64,000 bases of DNA from NCBI GenBank assembly GCA_020740775.1, contig JAHEWK010000008.1:2356001-2420000 (forward strand), read 5' to 3'. This DNA is from Ilyonectria destructans (taxonomy: Eukaryota; Ascomycota; Sordariomycetes; Hypocreales; Nectriaceae). A program made the position numbers and the translations under genes. Shown here piece after piece: positions 41,847 to 51,472 of the stretch (within the stretch, counting starts at the first letter, position 1; each line of letters opens with the position of its first letter). Under the pieces are notes generated by a model. That model saw nothing but the letters and a program-made list of their open reading frames with translations. It was not told the origin of the DNA and did no database searches.

Positions 41847-43345
41847 TCAGAAGTGGGTGGCGGGGTGGGGTGGGGGTGGAGCAATACGGTCTTGCAGCAG
41901 CCGCACGACGGCCTCGCGCCCGTCCGCGGCGGCCCACGATAGCGGCGTCCGGCCCTTCCTGTCCGCCGCCTCGGTGTGGGCACCCCGGTCGACGAGCAGC
42001 CGCACGACGGCCTCGTGCCCGTTCTTGGCGGCCCGCAACAGCGGCGTCCGGCCCTTCTTGTCCGCCGCCTCGGTGTGGGCGCCCCGGTCGACGAGCAGCC
42101 GCACGACGGCCTCGTGCCCGTTCTCAGCGGCCCACGACAGTGGCGTCCGGCCATGCGAATCTTTGGCGTCGATATTAATGCCAGATTGGCCCCGCCTTTC
42201 CAAAATGGCCCCCAACGCTCCTGCCACTCCATACCTCGACATAACGTGTATTAGACTAGTCCCTTCTGGCGGACAGTCACCAGAGTTTTGCTGCAATATC
42301 CCGTAAACACGCACCCATCGTTCCACAAGAGTGTTTGATGGCCAGGTGAAACATTGCAGAAGATCCTCTTGAGGGACTCTTCTAGCATCACTTTGCTTCG
42401 TGTGCGCCACCCACGAGGTCGTGGCGTAATGCAGGAAAGGAAACTTAGATCTCAAGCGGTAATGCTCGTAACTTGCTAACTGACCGATCTCCTCCATCGC
42501 CAAGTAGCGTATGCAGGTCCTAGAAAGCCGATGGTGTGCGATTCCGACTACAAAATCGGGTTTGGCGGACTCGTCCAGAGCCGATAGGCCCTTCTCGACG
42601 AAAAAGTCCTTGACGGACTGGTGGATGAACTGGACAACCTTCGCATCCGATGTGACCTCGGCAAGACCGCGGCTGAGAGTCTGAACCCGCCTCTTCATCC
42701 CGTCGTGGTCGGATGGGGAATCCCCTGCGGTCTGGCATTCGTGCAATGACCGGTGTGGGCAATCGGCCTCGACAAGCATAGCCCATCGCAATTCGTCCAG
42801 TGACAAAGGCCGCGTGGCAAAGCAGATCCATTGGATGAGATTTAGGGACTCCGAGCCTATGTTTCGGATGAGGTCGCGGTACAAGGCGTCGAGCTCTTGG
42901 GGGACCGAAAGGATGACGGCTTCAATTTCCTTCAATCCGGCACCCTTCTAGGCCCAGAACTTGCTTCACCACAAGCCACGCCCAGATAAAAACGCCGTCG
43001 GCGCGGTTCGTGATCAATCCTGGAATCGTAGATGATGTTCGCCCACGGAACGAAGAGAGCTTATCTTGCACGAAAGTCGATATATCCTTCCGGTTCTCTT
43101 TCTCTGCGCATACTTCGAACATGCCATCCAGGTCCAGAATCGGGTAGTGACGACAAGTGAAGCAGATGTGAAACTGCTTCAAGCCGATAGACAGGAGCCT
43201 CTGGAGCAAGGACTTGAACTCCTCGACTAGTTTGACCGCAGTCTTCTCGCCAGATTCGTCTAGGGCGTCGATAAATAACCAGACCGCGCGAGTTTTCAAG
43301 ACCTTCAGAAGCGATGATTCGACGAGTCGTGGCAGCTCACGCGGT
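41847..43345 (-). pseudogene. 5'-truncated NACHT-ankyrin copy with a small frameshift
   Basis: Homology to NLR2 begins within the NACHT region, near the WHPGEL block (about 43340), and runs to the ankyrin end. The first frame (43299-42922: RAVWLFIDALDESGEK) stops after GLEGCRIEGN. The next frame (from 42935: IEAVILSVPQELDALYRDL) then continues to 41847. Comparison with NLR1 (CTTGAGCGCGAGGGTGTC) shows about five bases missing near 42950, which explains the shift. The P-loop, N-terminal domain and any sigma motif are absent. The ankyrin part keeps four units. Clearly non-functional as an NLR. Confidence 0.75.
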
Positions 43346-43508
43346 CATCCTAAGCGCTAGAAATAGTGCCAAGGACTTAAAATTGATCAATTGATGTTGA
43401 TCAAAAATGAACTCTTTGAAATCAATTAAAGTTAAGCCGAATACTTCAATATAATGTATGATTGGGCTCTTGGGAATAGTTATGACAAACCTTAACAAAG
43501 TCAACAAG
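43346..43508. other. AT-rich junction next to the truncated NLR
   Basis: AT-rich sequence with short inverted elements (TTGATCAATTGATGTTGATCAA). It marks the 5' breakpoint of the truncated NLR copy. Confidence 0.35.
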
Positions 43509-44143
43509 ATGGCCCATACACAGCACCACCAGCATCAGGAAGACAGCGCGGCGCAGGATTTGCTGAGTTCAGTTGACCTGGCTCAGCATGCCGAGGGTCT
43601 ATCTCCATACAACGCAATGGTCATCCAATCACACGAGGTGCCAAGCATGTACTGCTTGCTAGCGGCTTTCTCTAATTGGCTCTTTCTTGCCGGATTTGTC
43701 ATCTTCCCAGGCACCTTTACCTCGCTTAGCCAAGCCAGGCTGCTGAGCGAGTCCCAGGCTGGCAGAGTGATGCAAGATGCCATCCGCAACACGCCTCTCC
43801 TCGTCGTTGGCAGCCTTTGTTGCCTTTCAGGTGGGGCGGGGATCGGGTGGTTATACTGGAAACTCGGCCATAATTATATCTGGCTTACTGATCGGGTCTT
43901 TATGTGGGTCCATGACTTCACGGTTATTGAGGCATTGGCTGACATATTTTAAGACCTGGTCTACTTAATTCAGCAGTTGCTCTCATCATGAGCTTGGTGA
44001 ATATTTACACTGCACAGAGTGGGGATTGGTCTGTAACCGCAATCGTCTCGGTGTGCATTATCGGGATCTGGGGAGTAGTCATGGGACTGATGTTAGCTGC
44101 CTTTGAGCTCTGGTTTTTGGCCAAATTAAAGTTGCAGACTTAA
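43509..44143 (+). CDS. Four-helix membrane protein, fungal family of unknown function
   Basis: Exons 43509-43903 and 43954-44143 encode 194 residues. The 50 bp intron (GTGGGT, branch GGCTGAC, acceptor TTTTAAG, phase 2) joins TDRVF to IPGLLNSAVAL. The start is ATG 43509 (MAHTQHHQHQED). Hydrophobic segments: YCLLAAFSNWLFLAGFVIFPG, LLVVGSLCCLSGGAGIGWLY, LLNSAVALIMSLVNIYT, SVTAIVSVCIIGIWGVVMGLML. The pattern matches a widespread family of fungal integral membrane proteins (motifs IRNTPLLVVG and GLLNS) with no known role. Intact. Confidence 0.65.
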
Positions 44144-44488
44144 AATCCTGAGATAGAGCAATTGTCAATATTTCACAGCTTCCCGCTGTGCCAAGCCCAG
44201 AGCGTTTCAGAGAAGTGTCTCTCTCGTGCCCCGAAGTAGACTTCCGAGGTTTAGCCTCGGATTTTCTTTCTCCGGAGCAACCGCCGGAACAACTGCTCAG
44301 AAGCTGAGCACACTGGACCGAGGCTCACGGCCTGCACCGCCACAGGCACAGACGCGTTGCGGGTATGAAATCCGTCGCGTCCGCCTTCCTCCTTAACTTC
44401 TTCACCCTCACACCGCACCCCTTCCTCGATCCGCCGAAGCATACCGCAGCTAAAAAGACGATCCCCATAAGCCTCTGAGACTACACCG
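44144..44488. other. Intergenic
   Basis: Leader to the PNP-like gene at 44489. No feature seen. Confidence 0.35.
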
Positions 44489-45829
44489 ATGACCCGCCGT
44501 CCCGTTAACCGAGACGATTTCCCCGTCGCCATCATTTGTGCGTTAAAGGTCGAGTACGATGCTGTCTCTCTTCTGGTTGATTGGTGGGATGATGGAGACC
44601 GATATGGCACGGCAGTGGGAGACTACAATACATACAAGACTGGGAGGATGGGAAACGTAAACATTGTGCTGGTGCACCTGTCGGGCAGAGGAAAGTGCAT
44701 AGCAGCAGCGGCGGCGGCTAGTCTTCGTTCGAGCTTTTCAAAGCTGAAATTGGTCCTACTGACCGGAATCTGTGGTGGAGTACCAAGTGGTGCCACGGAT
44801 CACGAGATGTTACTTGGCGATGTTATTATTAGCAAGACTATCGTCCAGTACGATATTGGCAGACAATATCCTGGTGGTTTCGAGATGAGTGATCATTTCA
44901 GTGACCAACTTGGCGAAATGACGGAGAGTGTTAAAAGTCTGGTTGTGACTCTGGAAACTGATCATGGGCGTAAGTGTCTCGAAGGCCGAGCGGCAGGTTT
45001 CCTTAAACAACTGCAGAAAGGTGCATCGTCCAAAGAACAGCAAGTCGAGTACAAGTATCCCGGTGCTGTGAGCGATCGGCTATTTGAGCCTGGTTATCGT
45101 CATAAGCACCAGATTTCAATGCCACATCATTGTGGAGAGTGTCGCAACAGCTCAGGCTCAACATGTGATAAGTCTCGAGAGTTATCCTGTGAAGAACTTG
45201 GATGCAGTGACAACTATGCCGTGCAGCGCCACCGCCTTGAGATAAAACGGAATTTGGAGGAACACGGGCTCACTGAGGATGCTCAGGCACCTTGCGTGTT
45301 TTTCGGTCAGTTCGCGTCTGGCGACAAGGTGATGAAATCTGGAGAGCACCGTGACGAGATCGCGAAACAGCACGGCGCCATGGCCTTTGAGATGGAAGGC
45401 GCCGGTGTATGGGGACGGGTTCCGTGCATCATTGTCAAGGGCGTCTGTGACTACGCGGACAGCCACAAGGACAAGACCTGGCAAGGATTCGCAGCCGCAA
45501 CAGCAGCCTCTGTGGCACGGGCACTGGTGGAGCATCACGCCCAGTCCATGCTAAACAGCGTACAGGATCGCCCAGGGCAACTAACACACCGTGCCAGACC
45601 TGTGAAAAGCTTTGCATACCCGCCACGGCGTCGGGGCCAGCGAGGCTTTTGCTACCGATGCGATAAGCGTAGCCATAAGCTACCACGCTGTTACTCGCGG
45701 GAGGACACTGTCTGGAAAGGCCGTGTAAACAGGAAGGACGAGGACCGCTGTATAAACTGTGGTGCTTCTGACCACTGGTGGGACCTTTGTGATTGGGAAG
45801 ATTTGCTGATTAAACGGAAGCCCTACTGA
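44489..45829 (+). CDS. PNP-like nucleoside phosphorylase domain fused to two CCHC zinc knuckles
   Basis: Single-exon protein of 446 residues. The first 350 residues form a PNP/UDP-phosphorylase-like domain as found at the N-terminus of fungal NLRs: FPVAIICALKVEYDAV, LVLLTGICGGVPSGA, LGDVIISKTIVQYDIGR, the MEGAG Glu (AMAFEMEGAGVWG) and GVCDYADSHKDKTWQGFAAATAA with its catalytic-type Asp. A Cys-rich insertion (HHCGECRNSSGSTC) lies in the middle. No NACHT follows. Instead the C-terminus carries two CCHC zinc knuckles (CYRCDKRSHKLPRC at about 388 and CINCGASDHWWDLC at about 421), which usually bind single-stranded nucleic acid. The PNP domain may cleave or sense nucleosides. This pairing is unusual. 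Confidence 0.8.
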   Translation: MTRRPVNRDDFPVAIICALKVEYDAVSLLVDWWDDGDRYGTAVGDYNTYKTGRMGNVNIVLVHLSGRGKCIAAAAAASLRSSFSKLKLVLLTGICGGVPSGATDHEMLLGDVIISKTIVQYDIGRQYPGGFEMSDHFSDQLGEMTESVKSLVVTLETDHGRKCLEGRAAGFLKQLQKGASSKEQQVEYKYPGAVSDRLFEPGYRHKHQISMPHHCGECRNSSGSTCDKSRELSCEELGCSDNYAVQRHRLEIKRNLEEHGLTEDAQAPCVFFGQFASGDKVMKSGEHRDEIAKQHGAMAFEMEGAGVWGRVPCIIVKGVCDYADSHKDKTWQGFAAATAASVARALVEHHAQSMLNSVQDRPGQLTHRARPVKSFAYPPRRRGQRGFCYRCDKRSHKLPRCYSREDTVWKGRVNRKDEDRCINCGASDHWWDLCDWEDLLIKRKPY

Positions 45830-46323
45830 TGGGTCAACAGGGTACGGAAAGCGGTGTTTTCAAATGGTGAGAGGTGGTGAAAGAGGATAGTGGGCTGTAT
45901 GCTCGGATGAGGGAGATCCTTCTAGAGGTTGGAAAGATCCGAAAGTGCTGGCGGAGAAATAGAGCTAATAGACTGCGCCTTCAGTTCACTGCGTAATGTT
46001 TGGGTGGTAGGTAACGGCGAGGCTTCCTGGCGTCGGTGCTGAACTACCAAGTCAACTGCAATGGCGCGACGGCGAGAGTCGGCTGCTCTGGATCAAGGAC
46101 GACCCTGGCATTCAGCTTTTACAAAGCGGCACTCTAATATCATCCAGGTCATCTCGTAGGGAACAAGTGATAGTAAAGTCGTATTCTTCGTAATTGGCGC
46201 TAACTTATAGCCTCGTCTGAATGTCAATGTAACACAGCGCCTTTGGACCTCCGCGACCAGCTGTCTCCTGCGAGGGCACCTCCGACGCCACTGTGAGCGG
46301 CCCCGATGCCAGGCCTGGCAGTA
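45830..46323. other. Intergenic with a 100 bp dispersed repeat
   Basis: Contains the repeat at 45963-46062. No gene is supportable. Confidence 0.4.
45963..46062 (+). repeat. Dispersed repeat, copy 1
   Basis: About 100 bp beginning AGCTAATAGACTGCGCCTTC and including GTAACGGCGAGGCTT is repeated in direct orientation at 59573-59672 with roughly 85-90% identity by eye. It lies outside all genes. Together the copies bracket the sigma-NLR cluster (46.3-59 kb). Confidence 0.7.
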
Positions 46324-49300
46324 CTAACCAAACTTCCGAATTCGACTACATAAGAGTCGTAATGGTCGCAATTTCATCCGGCTCTTGCTCGTTTCAAGCT
46401 TCTGGATAATAGTTTCGTTTCCTCCCTCTTTAGCTACCGACAGAGGCGACTGACCACAGTTGTCCTCTGAGTCTGGAGAAGCACCCTCTTCAAGTAGTAG
46501 CGTGACGACGGGCACATCTCCTCTTTCCACAGCCCGCAAAAGCGGCGTCTAGTGTCGTTAAACGGAAATGTGTATTTAAACCGGAGTGAGTTCACTTACA
46601 AGCTATACCAACCCAACCAAAGCAGCGTCAGCTACCAGTTCGACTCTACGGAAGGCAACTCGGGTTCACTTACCAACTATACCAGCCAAAACAGAACAGC
46701 GTCAGCCATCGATTCGAGCCTACTCAACACAACTCGGGTTCACTTACACGCTATACCAGCCAAAACAGAACAGCGTCAGCCACCGATTCGAGTCTACTCA
46801 ACGCAACTCGGGTTCACTTACATCCTATACCAGAACAGCGTCAGCCATCGATTCGAGCCTGCTCAACGCAACTCGGGTTCACTTACATCCTATACCAGAA
46901 CAGCGTCAGCCATCGATTCAAGTCTACTCAACGCAACTCGGGTTCACTTACATCCTATACCAGAACAGCGTCAGCCATCGATTCGAGCCTGCTCAACGCA
47001 ACTCGGGCTCACTTACCCACTATACCAGCCAAAACAGAACAGCGTCAGCCACCGATTCGAGTCTACTCAACGCAACTCGGGTTCACTTACATCCTATACC
47101 AGAACAGCATCAGCCATCGATTCGAGTCTACTCAACACAACTCGGGTTCACTTACCAACTATACCAGCCAAAACAGAACAGCGTCAGCCATCGATTCGAG
47201 TCTACTCAACACAACTCAGGTTCACTTACATCCTATACCAGCCAAAACAGAACAGCGTCAGCCATCGATTCGAGCCTACTCAACACAACTCGGGTTCACT
47301 TACACGCTATACCAGCCAAAACAGAACAGCGTCAGCCACCGATTCGAGTCTACTCAGCGCAACTCGGGTTCACTTACCAACTATACCAGCCAAAACAGAA
47401 CAGCGTCAGCCATCGATTCGAGTCTATTCAACACAACTCGGGTTCACTTACCGGCTATACCAGCCAAAACAGAACAGCGTCAGCCACCGATTCGAGTCTA
47501 CTCAACACAACTCGGGTTCACTTACCGGCTATACCAGCCAAAACAGAACAGCGTCAGCCACCGATTCGAGTCTACTCGACACAACTCGGACTCACTTACC
47601 CACTATACCAGCCAAAACAGAACAGCGTCAGCTACCAGTTCGACTCTACGGAAGGCAACTCGGGTTCACTTACACGCTATACCAGCCAAAACAGAACAGC
47701 ATCAGCCACCGATTCGAGTCTACTCAGCGCAACTCGGGTTCACTTACATCCTATACCAGAACAGCGTCAGCCATCGATTCGAGCCTGCTCAACGCAACTC
47801 GGGTTCACTTACCAACTATACCAGCCAAAACAGAACAGCGTCAGCCATCGATTCGAGTCTACTCAACACAACTCGGGCTCACTTACCCACTATACCAGCC
47901 AAAACAGAACAGCGTCAGCCATCGATTCGAGTCTACTCAACACAACTCGGGTTCACTTACACGCTATACCAGCCAAAACAGAACAACGTCAGCCACCGAT
48001 TCGAGTCTACTCAGCGCAACTCGGGTTCACTTACATCCTATACCAGAACAGCGTCAGCCATCGATTCGAGCCTGCTCAACGCAACTCGGGTTCACTTACC
48101 GGCTATACCGGCCAAAACAGAACAGCGTCAGCCATCGATTCGAGCCTGCTCAACGCAACTCGGGTTCACTTACACGCTATACCAGCCAAAACAGAACAGC
48201 GTCAGCCATCGATTCGAGTCTACTCAACACAACTCGGGCTCACTTACCCACTATACCAGCCAAAACAGAACAGCGTCAGCCACCGATTCGAGTCTACTCA
48301 GCGCAACTCGGGTTCACTTACATCCTATACCAGAACAGCGTCAGCCATCGATTCGAGCCTGCTCAACGCAACTCGGGCTCACTTACCAACTATACCAGAA
48401 CAGCGTCAGCCATCGATTCGAGCCTGCTCAACGCAACTCGGGTTCACTTACCGGCTATACCAGCCAAAACAGAACAGCGTCAGCCATCGATTCGAGTCTA
48501 CTCAACGCAACTCGGGTTCACTTACCGGCTATACCAGCCAAAACAGAACAGCGTCAGCCACCGATTCGAGTCGACTCAACGCAACTCGGGCTCACTTACC
48601 AACTATACCAGAACAGCGTCAGCCATCGATTCGAGTCTACTCAACGCAACTCGGGCTCACTTACCGGCTATACCAGCCAAAACAGAACAGCGTCAGCCAT
48701 CGATTCGGGTCGACTCAACGCAACTCGTGTCCACTTACCAACTATACCAGAACAGCATCAGCCATCGATTCGGGTCGACTCAACAGAACTCGGGCTCACT
48801 TACCCACTATACCAGCCAAAAACAGAACAGCGTCAGCCATCGATTCGGGTCGACTCAACGCAACTCGGGTTCACTTACCAACTATACCAGAACAGCATCA
48901 GCCATCGATTCGGGTCGACTCAACACAACTCGGACTCACTTACCCACTATACCAGCCAAAGCACAGCGTCAGCCATCGATTCGGGTCGACTCAACGCAAC
49001 TCGGGTTCACTTACACGCTATACCAGCCAAAACAGAACAGCGTCAGCCATCGATTCGAGTCTACTCAACACAACTCGGGCTCACTTACCGGCTATACCAG
49101 CCAAAACAGAACAGCGTCAGCCATCGATTCAACCTGAATGTCTGCCCATCTCGGACTTTGGTGGACTCACTAGCCTATAAGAGTAATTCACCTTCGAGTT
49201 TTTGTCAAGTAGCATCTTGACGCTCTTCTCAGACCCGCTTTCAATTGCCCAGGCTAACGGTGTAGCACCACCCTCATCTTTCGCCTTAATGTTAGCTTCG

Positions 49301-51472
49301 TTTTCCAATAGGAGTGATATTACCGTTTTGTGTCCTCTCCAGGCGGCCCAATGCAACGCCGTGGTATTAATTTTGTCCTGCGCATTGATTTTGGCCTTCT
49401 TCTTGACCAACTCTTTCACTACGGCTAGGTAGCCTCTCTCCGCAGCGTACAACAGTGGCGTCCGGCCCTCGTCGTCTCCAGAATTCGGGTCCGCGCCATT
49501 CTCGAGCAGCTCTTTCACTACGGCTAGGTAGCCTCTCTCCGCAGCGTATAGCAACGGAGTCCTCCCGTATTCATCCTTCGCGTTGACATAAGTGCGAACT
49601 TGGTGTACCCTTTTCAGAATCAGCCGTAACTGCCCTATTAACTGATATCGAGACACTATGTGTGCGGTGCTGATCTTTTCTGGCGGCTGGTCGCTTGAGA
49701 ATGGCTCTATTATACGGTAAATCCGCGCCCACCGTTGCACAATAGCTTCCGAGACTCCGGAGAAATGGTCCGGAAGACCCCCTTGAGAGGCCTTCGTCTC
49801 GCTTTGTTTTACGTGCACTATCCACGAGGTCGTAGCGTAATGCAGGAAAGGGAACTCGGATCTCAAGTGGTCAGACTCGCGAATTGCTGACTGACCGATC
49901 TCCTCCATCTCCAAGTAGCGTATGCAGGTCCTAGAAAGCCGATGGTGTGCCATTCCAACTACAAAGTCGGGTTTGGCGGTCTCGTCCAGAGCCGAGAGGT
50001 CCTTCTCGACGAAAAAGTCCTTGACAGACTGGTGGATGAACTGGACAACCTTCGCATCCGATGTGACCTCGGCAAGGCCGCGGCTGAGCGTCTGAACTCG
50101 CCTCTTCATCCCGTCGTCGTCGAATGGGTAGTCCCCTGCGCTCTGGCATTCGTACAGTGACCGGTGTGGGCAATCGGCGTCGACAAGCATAGCCCATCGC
50201 AATTCGTTTAGTGACAAAGGCCGCATGGCAAAACAGATCCATTGGACGAGTTTCAGAGAGTCCGAGGCCATATTTCGGATGAGCTCGTGGTATAAGGCGT
50301 CGAGTTCTTGAGGGACCGAAAGAATAACGGCCTCAATCTTCTTTAATCCGACACCCTCGCGCTCAAGGTCCAGAACTTGCTCCACCATAAGCCATGCCCA
50401 CAAGAAAACGCCGTCGGCGCGGTTCGTGATTAAATCCGGAATCGTAGATGATGTTCGCTTACGAAACGACGAGAGCTTGTCTTGCACGAAAGCCGATATA
50501 TCCTTCCAGTTCTCTTCCTCTACGCATACTTCAAACACGCCATCCAGGCCCAGAATCGGGTAGTGACGACAAGTAAAGCAGATGCGAAATTGTTTTAAGT
50601 CGCTGGACGGGAGGCTGTGGAGCATCGACTCGAAATCCTCGACTAGCTTTACCGCGTTGTCTTTGCCGCATTCGTCTAACGCGTCGACGAATAACCAGAC
50701 TGGACGAGTCTCTAAGACTTTTGGAAGTGATGATTCAAAGAGTCGTAGAAGCTCGCCCGGATGCCACTGCCACTTTTCACCCGCCTTGCCAACAGTTTCG
50801 CACCGTTGTTTGAATGTGTCCACAAGGCCTGTCAGTGCCTCAGGGACCTGGCGTAGGAGTTGGTGAAGGAGCGACCGGAAGAGACCCAACGGCATCTTTT
50901 GGAGTTCAGAGCCACGGCCGTGGAAGAAGAATGAGAGGATCAAGGCTCCCTCTCGGCTGTTGGGTATTGCCATGGCACGGCCCAGAACGTATCGCAGCAA
51001 CGTCGACTTCCCAGAACCGGGCTTCCCTTTGATCCAGAGCAGGCCTCGATCACGAGAGGCCCAGCTCGTGTATGTTTCGTGTTGAAGCAGCCACTCGCAA
51101 GTTCCGTTAGCGGCGGCATCGATATCGTTGAACCGACTGTCCATTTCTGGAAAAGCCAGCGATCTTAAGCAATCTCGTAACGGATCGAAGTGTTCGTTTG
51201 TGTCTGAACGATATGGTGAGTTGAGAATCTCGACGAAAACGCCTGTTCTTACTAAAATACACAGGCTGTTGGAAAGTAGCCCCAGGGAATTGATTGCCAC
51301 TGCCATTGCTGATGTTCTGAGTGCCGCCAGGAGCGTTGAATTGGTCCCCGGTGCTGAAGCTGTTGTAGGATGAGCTCTGGGGAAAGGGCCTAGTGCGTGC
51401 CGTGTCCCCTTGTAACCCACCAGTCCGAGGCCGCTCCTGTGGCGGAAATATCTCGTCTGCGGCTCCCTCCAT
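46324..51472 (-). CDS. NLR1: sigma motif-NACHT-ankyrin receptor containing a microexon array
   Basis: Exon 1 51472-51253 carries a sigma amyloid motif (STGDQFNAPGG, TQNISNGSGNQFPGATF). A 49 bp phase-1 intron (51252-51204; GTAAGA, TTCAG) leads to exon 2 (51203-49192). This begins with the conserved CLRSLAFPEMDSRFNDIDAA block, then a NACHT NTPase with P-loop GKPGSGKSTLL, Walker B-like VWLFVDALDECG and several ankyrin repeats ending LLDKNSK. The next ankyrin exon (46548-46324; TPLLRAVERGDVPVVTLLL) lies 2.6 kb away. Between them are 36 predicted one-codon exons and 37 introns (see 46549-49191). With all included, the protein is 854 residues. Sigma-NLRs sense a ligand through the repeats and pass an amyloid fold to a motif-matched effector. 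The SesB gene upstream is divergent. Confidence 0.8.
46549..49191 (-). repeat. Tandem array of 37 introns and 36 one-codon microexons
   Basis: Unit length is 74 bp (24 copies), or 65 bp in 11 units lacking a 9 bp CCAAAACAG-type piece, with small variants; the sum of units matches the 2489 bp between the first and last microexon. On the minus strand each unit reads GTAAGTG donor, a GCTGAC branch site, TATAG acceptor, then three variable bases and the next GTAAGTG. Donor and acceptor flanks are identical in 36 of 36. The triplets (minus strand, counts) are TTG 8, GAT 8, CCG 7, CGT 6, TGG 6, CTT 1; first at 49089-49091, last at 46600-46602. The flanking exons end AAG|gtgaat and resume after CACTAG. 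All junctions are phase 0. Confidence 0.75.

Noticed and set aside
46552..49180. Two overlapping plus-strand open frames of about 860 codons over the 74/65 bp repeat
   Set aside because: Unit lengths are both 2 mod 3 and the unit lacks stops in all three plus frames, so each frame cycles through the same repeat translation. There is no start context or domain, and the minus strand explains the sequence better as intron units.
46549..49191. CRISPR-like array (constant repeat with variable part)
   Set aside because: The variable part is only three bases, the host is a eukaryote, and there are no cas genes. The constant part contains splice signals.
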